This document shows positions 3,542 through 8,757 of a stretch of 8,757 nucleotides of DNA, in pieces. Every line of letters begins with the position of its first letter. Within the stretch, counting starts at the first letter, position 1. The notes beneath the pieces are model-generated. The model was not told the origin of the DNA, made no database searches, and was given only the letters and a program-made list of their open reading frames with translations. Both the position numbers and the translations under genes were made by a program. This stretch comes from MGIIb-O5 sp036154155 (GTDB lineage: Archaea; Thermoplasmatota; Poseidoniia; Poseidoniales; Thalassarchaeaceae), in the NCBI GenBank assembly GCA_036154155.1, contig JAYZLP010000006.1:1-8757 (forward strand), written 5' to 3'.

Positions 3542-5506
3542 ATGGCGATGATCAGTGTGGACATCGGGAACGGCGAACAGCACGAGTATTCCTCGGGAAT
3601 AACGGCGGGCGAGGTCATAGAGAACGTCCATGGCAGGAAGTCGGGGGCCGTAGCAGCCTTTGTCGATGGCATGGAGAGGGACATGTCCCATGTTCTCGAT
3701 TCTGATTGCTCGGTGGAGCCGATAACGGGTGAGTCTGAAGAGGGTTCCTACATACTCAGGCACTCCTGCGCCCACCTTTTGGCCCAAGCGGTCACTGAGT
3801 TGTTCCCAGATGCTAAGCCCACAATAGGGCCGCCAATAGAGCACGGCTTCTACTACGACTTCCACATGGATTCAATTTCGGAAGACGACTTGAAGGCCAT
3901 AGGAAAGAGGATGAAGGAACTCGTCAAGAAGAACCTTCCAATTTCCAGAGAGGAGCACGACAACGAATCTCTACGCTCTTTGTTCTCGGACAATCAATTC
4001 AAGATTGAGATAATGGATGACAAGATAGGAGACGACGTCGGCTCTTCAGCTTACAGGCAGGGGGATTTCATCGACCTATGCAGGGGCCCACATGTCCCTA
4101 GCACCTCGCATCTAAGGTGGTTCAAGCTAACCAGCACTAGTCAGGCATACTGGAGGGCCGACAAGAACAGGGAGTCCCTGGTCCGGATCTACGGGATGTG
4201 CTACTCGACCAAGGACGGGCTCAAGGAGAGGGTCCGCCAGCTGGAAGAGGCTGCCAAGCGTGACCACAAAAAAATAGGCAAGGAAATGGAGCTATACATG
4301 ATTGACGAGATGATCGGCAAGGGGCTTCCTGTATGGTTGCCAAATGGCGAGATTCTGAAGGGCGAAATTGAGAAATTCGCGGTTGAAACGGAAGAGGCTT
4401 ACGGGTATGTGAGAGTCACGACACCGGTTCTTGGAAAGAAGGAGCTCTTCGAGACGAGCGGTCACCTTCCCCACTATGCAGATGGAATGTACCCACCAAT
4501 GGAAATGGACGATGGGGAATACTACCTGAAGGCAATGAATTGCCCCTTCCACCATCTCGTGTTTGGGAACAAGAAGAGGTCTTACCGTGAGTTGCCGATG
4601 AGGATAGCGGAGTATGGCACAGTGTACAGGAACGAGTTGTCGGGAACTCTGGCCGGGCTCCTCAGAGTGAGGATGCTTTCGATGAATGACGCCCACATCT
4701 ACTGCACTCTCGACCAGGTTGCTTCCGAGGTCGCAGACAATATCAGGATGGTTCAGGACTACTACTCTGCGTTCGGATTTGATGACTATCATTTCCGACT
4801 CTCTCTGTGGGATCCAGAGAATACGGAGAAATACATCGATCAGCCAGAAAACTGGGAGTCGACTCAGAATCACCTGAGGAACATTCTGGACGAGTTGGAG
4901 GTCGACTATGTGGAGGCTATCGGAGAGGCAGCATTCTACGGTCCCAAGATAGACATACAATTCAGGACATTGCTTGGAAGGGAGGAGTCTATGTCAACAA
5001 TCCAACTGGACTTTGCTGCGAAAGAGAGGTTCGAATTGTCCTATACTGACGAGACTGGGGCCGATAATGGGGAGGTTTTCGTAATCCACAGAGCGCCCCT
5101 ATCCACGCACGAGAGGTTTGTCGCTTTCCTGACTGAGCACTGGGCCGGGAACTTTCCAACCTGGTTGTCCCCTATTCAGGTTCAAGTAATCACGATATCC
5201 GAGAAGCACAAGGTGCATGCGGCCACGGTTGCTTCCGCCCTTTACGAGTCAGGAGTTAGGGTGAGGGTGGACGATTCTGACAATACTATCGGCAAGAAAA
5301 TCAGGAATCACCGGAAAATGAAGCCTGCTTACATGGTAATCATCGGGGACGAAGAAACTGATTCCGGGACTGTGTCAATCAGATCCAGGAGCGGAGACCA
5401 GAAGAAGGGAGTTCCTCTTTTCGATTTCGTTGCTAGTATTTTTGCCGAGATTACTACCCGGGATAGAAGTCTCTCACTAGTCCCGGGAAGTGATGAAGTT
5501 GAGTGA
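3542..5506 (+). CDS. thrS: Threonyl-tRNA synthetase, bacterial-type with TGS and editing domains
   Basis: This cytosolic enzyme attaches threonine to tRNA-Thr. Domain order is TGS (about 1-65), the bacterial/eukaryotic-type editing domain with H74-x3-H78 and C180-x3-H184, the class II catalytic core (about 255-545) and the C-terminal anticodon-binding domain (about 550-654). Zinc ligands that bind the substrate are C334 (in MNCP), H385 (in DAHIYC) and H516 (in VIHRAP). The motif 2 arginine is R363 in YRNELSG. Counting from ATG 3542, C334, H385 and R363 fall on the E. coli numbers, which supports this start; GTG 3512 or ATG 3548 are alternatives. Most archaea carry a different, D-aminoacyl-tRNA-deacylase-like editing domain, so a bacterial-type enzyme is notable if the host is archaeal. 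The start is preceded by GGAG (3529-3532). The end overlaps the MFS gene by 14 nt. Confidence 0.95.
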   Translation: MAMISVDIGNGEQHEYSSGITAGEVIENVHGRKSGAVAAFVDGMERDMSHVLDSDCSVEPITGESEEGSYILRHSCAHLLAQAVTELFPDAKPTIGPPIEHGFYYDFHMDSISEDDLKAIGKRMKELVKKNLPISREEHDNESLRSLFSDNQFKIEIMDDKIGDDVGSSAYRQGDFIDLCRGPHVPSTSHLRWFKLTSTSQAYWRADKNRESLVRIYGMCYSTKDGLKERVRQLEEAAKRDHKKIGKEMELYMIDEMIGKGLPVWLPNGEILKGEIEKFAVETEEAYGYVRVTTPVLGKKELFETSGHLPHYADGMYPPMEMDDGEYYLKAMNCPFHHLVFGNKKRSYRELPMRIAEYGTVYRNELSGTLAGLLRVRMLSMNDAHIYCTLDQVASEVADNIRMVQDYYSAFGFDDYHFRLSLWDPENTEKYIDQPENWESTQNHLRNILDELEVDYVEAIGEAAFYGPKIDIQFRTLLGREESMSTIQLDFAAKERFELSYTDETGADNGEVFVIHRAPLSTHERFVAFLTEHWAGNFPTWLSPIQVQVITISEKHKVHAATVASALYESGVRVRVDDSDNTIGKKIRNHRKMKPAYMVIIGDEETDSGTVSIRSRSGDQKKGVPLFDFVASIFAEITTRDRSLSLVPGSDEVE

Positions 5507-6851
5507 CTCGAGTAGCGGTAAGTCACCGATGGCAGTACTGTTTCTTGTCGTACTAGTGGACATGCTTGGTTTCACGATAGTGATTCCATTTCTTACCTAC
5601 TTCATTCAGGACCTTGCTTCTGGTCAAGGCATCACTGATGTGGGGAGTAGGGACTTCTGGGTGGGCGTCGTAATCGCCGTTTACTCCCTTGCCCAATTCC
5701 TCTTCACCCCTGTTCTTGGATCCATGAGTGATAGGCTTGGAAGGAGGCCGATCCTCATGTTTGGATTGGTCTCTAATTCGATTTTCTTCATTGTCTTCGG
5801 ACTATCGAATAGTCTGGAAATGGCAATTGCGGCTAGGTTCCTAGCTGGTGCAGGCAATGGCAACATTGCCGTGGCCAGAGCGTACATTGGAGACATCAGT
5901 GAGAGAGCCATGGTTGCCAGAAGGATGGGGATGATTGGTGCTGCCTTCGGGCTTGGTTTCATGATCGGCCCATTCATAGGAGGGGTTCTCTCGGATCCTG
6001 CCTCTGGAATTGGAGGGCCGTTCGATACGGCTTTCTGGTCAGCAAATGAATATCTCCTCCCATGTATTTTCTCCAGCATGCTTTCCCTTCTGTCGCTTGT
6101 GCTCGCATATTTCTGGCTCGAGGAGAGCCTTCCTATGGATAGGAGAAGTAGTGAGGGGCAGGGGTCGCCAATCAAGCAGCTTTCCAGTACCATGTCGAGT
6201 ATCGTTGGCATACTCAGGTTGCCAACAGTTTCTACGTTGGTGCTCGTAAACTTCCTTTTCCTGATGGGTTTCAGCATGATGCATGGGACGTTCATACTGT
6301 TCACCGCTATGTCCCCGGAGAACGGGGGACTCGGATGGAGTGAAATGGACAATGGGTGGGTATTCGCTTTCATTGGCCTACTGGGGGCGATAGTACAGGG
6401 GGGCCTGATAGGTCCGCTCAGTGATCGCTTCGGCATGAAGAGGCTAATGCTTCTCGGAACCATTCTATGCGGGCTGGGGATTTCGAGCCTTCCATACGTG
6501 CCATCTGATGCATCGTGGCTGATTCTCGGCTCATCTGCCGGTCTGGCAATAGGAAACGGGCTGTTCTCACCCACTCAGTCGGCCCTTCTGACCTTCGAAG
6601 CTCAAGTGGGCAGGCACGAGCTTGGGATGGTCATGGGGGCACAGGAGGGGTATGGGGCGCTTGCACGTATTATTGGCCCCCTTCTGGCTGCATACTTGTG
6701 GTCGGTAACAGTGGAAGGGACTGGGGTCTGGACATATCACACATGCTTCAGGGCATCTGGTGTGGTTTTCCTGATGGCATTAGTCCTGCAATTCACACTA
6801 AGTCTCAGCGGCGAGCCCCCCTCGAGAGGAGGGGTCACGCAGGAAGAGTAG
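5493..6851 (+). CDS. MFS transporter, TetA-like (drug:H+ antiporter type)
   Basis: A 452-residue integral membrane protein with about 12 transmembrane helices, expected to export a small molecule by proton antiport. The loop 2-3 signature GSMSDRLGRRP (about 76-86) is repeated in degenerate form after helix 8 (GPLSDRFGMKR, about 308-318). The stretch from RFLAGAGNGNIAVARAYIGD (about 116-135) through GLGFMIGPFIGG (about 153-164) matches the TetA-like subgroup, including the antiporter-type G-x-x-x-G-P motif of helix 5. A long hydrophilic loop (about 210-238) separates the two six-helix halves. The substrate is not predictable. ATG 5493 follows a GTG at 5490; a later ATG at 5529 is also possible. 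The start lies within the last codons of thrS, implying co-transcription and translational coupling. The end overlaps trhO convergently by 17 nt, leaving no room for a separate terminator. Confidence 0.9.
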   Translation: MKLSDSSSGKSPMAVLFLVVLVDMLGFTIVIPFLTYFIQDLASGQGITDVGSRDFWVGVVIAVYSLAQFLFTPVLGSMSDRLGRRPILMFGLVSNSIFFIVFGLSNSLEMAIAARFLAGAGNGNIAVARAYIGDISERAMVARRMGMIGAAFGLGFMIGPFIGGVLSDPASGIGGPFDTAFWSANEYLLPCIFSSMLSLLSLVLAYFWLEESLPMDRRSSEGQGSPIKQLSSTMSSIVGILRLPTVSTLVLVNFLFLMGFSMMHGTFILFTAMSPENGGLGWSEMDNGWVFAFIGLLGAIVQGGLIGPLSDRFGMKRLMLLGTILCGLGISSLPYVPSDASWLILGSSAGLAIGNGLFSPTQSALLTFEAQVGRHELGMVMGAQEGYGALARIIGPLLAAYLWSVTVEGTGVWTYHTCFRASGVVFLMALVLQFTLSLSGEPPSRGGVTQEE

Positions 6852-7674
6852 CGGCTGGCTCTGAATTCCTGGCATAGCAATACGGGCAATAGCCTTCTAA
6901 CATGTACTTCTCTGATTCCATCTCGTCTGGAGAAAGTGGCTCGCGACACTTGAAGCACATCTCATGACTTGCCTCGCGTAAATTCTTGTCTAGAGAAACG
7001 CGCTGGTCAAAGACGAAGCAGTCGCCGTTCCAGTGCGCCCCGCCTGTCTCCTTGAAGTATCCAAGGACCCCTCCTTTGATCTGTTGGACGTTCTTCCATC
7101 CCTGGTTTTCCATCACGATGGAGGCCTTCTCACACCTTATTCCGCCAGTGCAGAACATCACTACAGGTGTAGACTTGTCTTGTTCCAGTTTCTTGATGGC
7201 CTCGGGAAACTCCCGAAATGACTTGATGTCCAAATCAATGGCGTTTTGGAAGGTGCCCACCCTTAGCTCGTAGTCGTTCCTCGTGTCCAGGATAATCACC
7301 TCACGTTCCTCGTCGAGCCATCTCTTGAACTCATTTGGCTCGATGAAGTTTCCAGGGGTTTCAGCTGGCTTGATCTCGTCCATGCCAAGTGAGATGATCT
7401 CTTTCTTGAGCCTCACTAGCATCCTTCTGAATGGCTGATAGTCGCTATGGGATATCTGGAGAGGGATTCCCTGAAACCTCTCATCTTCTTCCAAAAACGA
7501 GACGAATTCATCGATTTCCCCCTCATTGCCAGCAAGGAAGAAGTTAATCCCATTGTGACTCAGAAGTACTGTCCCCTTGAGTCCCAAACCTATGCATTTC
7601 TCCCTAATTGGATTTCTCAATGAGTCCCTGTCTGGGAGGTCAACGAACCTGTACCCGGCTATATTGACAAACAT
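6835..7674 (-). CDS. trhO: TrhO / UPF0176 rhodanese-type tRNA uridine hydroxylase
   Basis: The TrhO (YceA) family uses O2 to make 5-hydroxyuridine at wobble position 34 of tRNA in bacteria. The layout matches: an N-terminal domain with LGLKGTVLLSHNGIN (30-44), a rhodanese domain (about 112-212) with the loop FCTGGIRCEKAS (174-185) whose first cysteine C175 is the expected catalytic residue, the family stretch GGAHWNGDCFVFDQRVSL (211-228), and a C-terminal C240-x2-C243...C263-x2-C266 zinc site. Length (279) is slightly short of bacterial members, mostly at the C-terminus. The gene starts 9 nt after the ttuA-like stop; GAGG overlapping that stop serves as ribosome site. It converges on the MFS gene with a 17-nt overlap. 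Activity as an archaeal hydroxylase is inferred. Sulfur transfer to the upstream thiolase is an alternative role. Confidence 0.9.
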   Translation of the reverse strand: MFVNIAGYRFVDLPDRDSLRNPIREKCIGLGLKGTVLLSHNGINFFLAGNEGEIDEFVSFLEEDERFQGIPLQISHSDYQPFRRMLVRLKKEIISLGMDEIKPAETPGNFIEPNEFKRWLDEEREVIILDTRNDYELRVGTFQNAIDLDIKSFREFPEAIKKLEQDKSTPVVMFCTGGIRCEKASIVMENQGWKNVQQIKGGVLGYFKETGGAHWNGDCFVFDQRVSLDKNLREASHEMCFKCREPLSPDEMESEKYMLEGYCPYCYARNSEPAATLPA

Positions 7675-7683
7675 ACTCGGTCC

Positions 7684-8685
7684 TCACGAGGCTTCTGAGA
7701 GCCATTTCTTCATTGTGCACGACTGGCACACCTCCCTAGATGTTATCTCTCCGCACTCCGAACATTCTACTACTTCCTGTTTGGAATCTGGATAAGCATC
7801 GCGATGCAAATCGCGTATGTGGTCTAGGGAATGCAGCAGGCCATGCCTAGCACCAGGCGTCAACGACTCGAGCTGTGCGATTACCGACCTGCTCTGTTGC
7901 CTCTGTGCGCCGGGGGCATGCGGACATTCTCCATGGTGAATAGGGAGCCCTCTGGAAATCGCCTGGGCGTGAATCTCTTGCTCGGGTATCCAACGAAGTG
8001 GGACTATCCTTGGGACTATTCCTTCTATTGGTGTAGAAGTGTGAGGGGCGAGGCGCACTGATCTCTCGATCTCTCCCTTCTGGAGATTCATCAGTATTGA
8101 CTGAGCCATGTCATCGAGGTTGTGACCAAGGGCCATCACGTCGGCATTCGCCTTTTCTGCCAGCGCGTTTAGACTCTGCCTCCTGAAAACGCCGCAGTAT
8201 GAACATGGCATCAATCCATCAGCCTCATCATGCAACTCCCCCATAGCTGGTATCTTCTTCACAACCTCATCCATCCTCTGGAAGCCCATTTCTTCATAGC
8301 TCATCGTTACGAACTTGACTCCGAGACTCTCGGAGAGCTCCCTCGCTCTTTCCATCGAGGGAGATCGATAGCCATCAATTCCCTCGTCAACGCAGCCTGA
8401 AATAATCTCTATGTCACGTCTATTTCCTATGATGTCATTGATCATGGTAAGCAATACGGCTGAGTCCTTGCCTCCGGAAACTGCGACTAGGATTACGTAT
8501 GGCCTTCCATCCTCATGCCTTGCATCGCGAGGTAGTTTAAGTTGCCTTCTGAGTTCCTTGGACGTCCTCTTTCGGATCGAGGAATGCAGGTGCTTAGCAC
8601 ATAGGTGCTGGCCGCTATAGGCTTGGTGGACTATCGCTGGTGACTTGCAGCGACTGCATGAGTTGACGATTATCGCCTCGCCCAT
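7684..8685 (-). CDS. ttuA: tRNA 2-thiouridine synthetase, TtuA/NcsA(Ncs6)-type
   Basis: This ATP-dependent enzyme activates a tRNA uridine by adenylation and replaces its 2-oxygen with sulfur. In order: an N-terminal zinc ribbon (C10, C13, C29, H32), the PP-loop SGGKDS (70-75), the Fe-S cluster pair C161-S-Y-C164 in PCSYCGVFRR, the family stretch LGHNLDD (186-192), the third cluster cysteine C254 in GECPH, and a C-terminal zinc ribbon (C308, C311, C320, C323). Two zinc ribbons and three cluster cysteines are diagnostic of the TtuA/Ncs6 branch and separate it from TtcA. In archaea the NcsA members are linked to position 34 and in Thermus TtuA modifies position 54; the sequence alone does not decide which. 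Length is 333 residues. It is the first gene of an operon with trhO. ATG 8685 is the first in-frame methionine and gives the usual N-terminus. Confidence 0.92.
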   Translation of the reverse strand: MGEAIIVNSCSRCKSPAIVHQAYSGQHLCAKHLHSSIRKRTSKELRRQLKLPRDARHEDGRPYVILVAVSGGKDSAVLLTMINDIIGNRRDIEIISGCVDEGIDGYRSPSMERARELSESLGVKFVTMSYEEMGFQRMDEVVKKIPAMGELHDEADGLMPCSYCGVFRRQSLNALAEKANADVMALGHNLDDMAQSILMNLQKGEIERSVRLAPHTSTPIEGIVPRIVPLRWIPEQEIHAQAISRGLPIHHGECPHAPGAQRQQSRSVIAQLESLTPGARHGLLHSLDHIRDLHRDAYPDSKQEVVECSECGEITSREVCQSCTMKKWLSEAS

Positions 8686-8711
8686 GGCTGGTGCCGGGAG
8701 TATGTTGACTT

Positions 8712-8757
8712 GAACCCAATGAGTGCTATTGGAATGATGGATATCGGTTTTTTGATA
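8712..8757 (-). promoter_or_regulatory. Possible promoter for the ttuA-trhO operon
   Basis: On the minus strand the run AAAAAACC (8746-8753) followed by GATATC resembles an archaeal BRE/TATA pair. It would place the start of transcription near 8720, giving a leader of about 35 nt. The upstream gene is outside the window and no ribosome site stands out before ATG 8685. This is weak, position-based evidence; the T run could also belong to a plus-strand terminator of an upstream gene. Confidence 0.25.

Noticed and set aside
4292..4960. 222-aa open frame antisense to thrS
   Set aside because: It is an antisense shadow of the catalytic core, with no family features.
5681..6574. 297-aa open frame antisense to the MFS gene
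   Set aside because: It mirrors a long hydrophobic coding sequence, shows no recognisable domain and conflicts with clear MFS motifs on the other strand.

Overview
The window (8,757 bp) carries ten protein-coding genes and no rRNA, tRNA or CRISPR. The best guess for the host is an archaeon, possibly a marine Thermoplasmatota of the Poseidoniales (Marine Group II) type. This is inference. It rests on an NcsA/TtuA-type tRNA thiolase with two zinc ribbons, a COG3199-type NAD kinase homologue, several small zinc-ribbon modules, heavy use of AGG/AGA for arginine, a middling GC content and very tight gene packing. A bacterial host is not excluded, and the threonyl-tRNA synthetase is of the bacterial type.

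Left part (1-1641): an AT-richer accessory segment. It holds three unrelated small genes in mixed orientation: a 95-aa membrane protein (+), an AlkA-like DNA glycosylase (-) and a GNAT acetyltransferase (+). Every gene boundary here has an imperfect palindrome (1-52, 428-462, 1076-1141, 1612-1654). The first 28 bases of the window recur exactly at 1612-1639, next to the 3' end of the following chromosomal gene. All three genes also lie behind copies of one promoter-like module. The segment reads as an array of palindrome-bounded gene cassettes bracketed by direct repeats. This is the most unusual thing in the window. No integrase or transposase is visible.

Middle-left part (1642-3413, minus strand): a compact operon of an AcoX-type NAD kinase homologue, a 57-aa cysteine-rich zinc-ribbon protein and a VOC/glyoxalase-fold protein, with gaps of 9 and 26 nt.

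Middle part (3414-6851, plus strand): a 128-bp divergent intergenic region with a perfect 8-bp hairpin, then thrS (threonyl-tRNA synthetase), whose end overlaps the start of a TetA-like MFS exporter gene.

Right part (6835-8685, minus strand): a two-gene tRNA-modification operon. A TtuA/NcsA-type 2-thiouridine synthetase is followed 9 nt later by a TrhO/UPF0176 rhodanese-type uridine hydroxylase. The two families act on tRNA uridines, so this is a plausible functional pair. The end of trhO overlaps the end of the MFS gene convergently by 17 nt.
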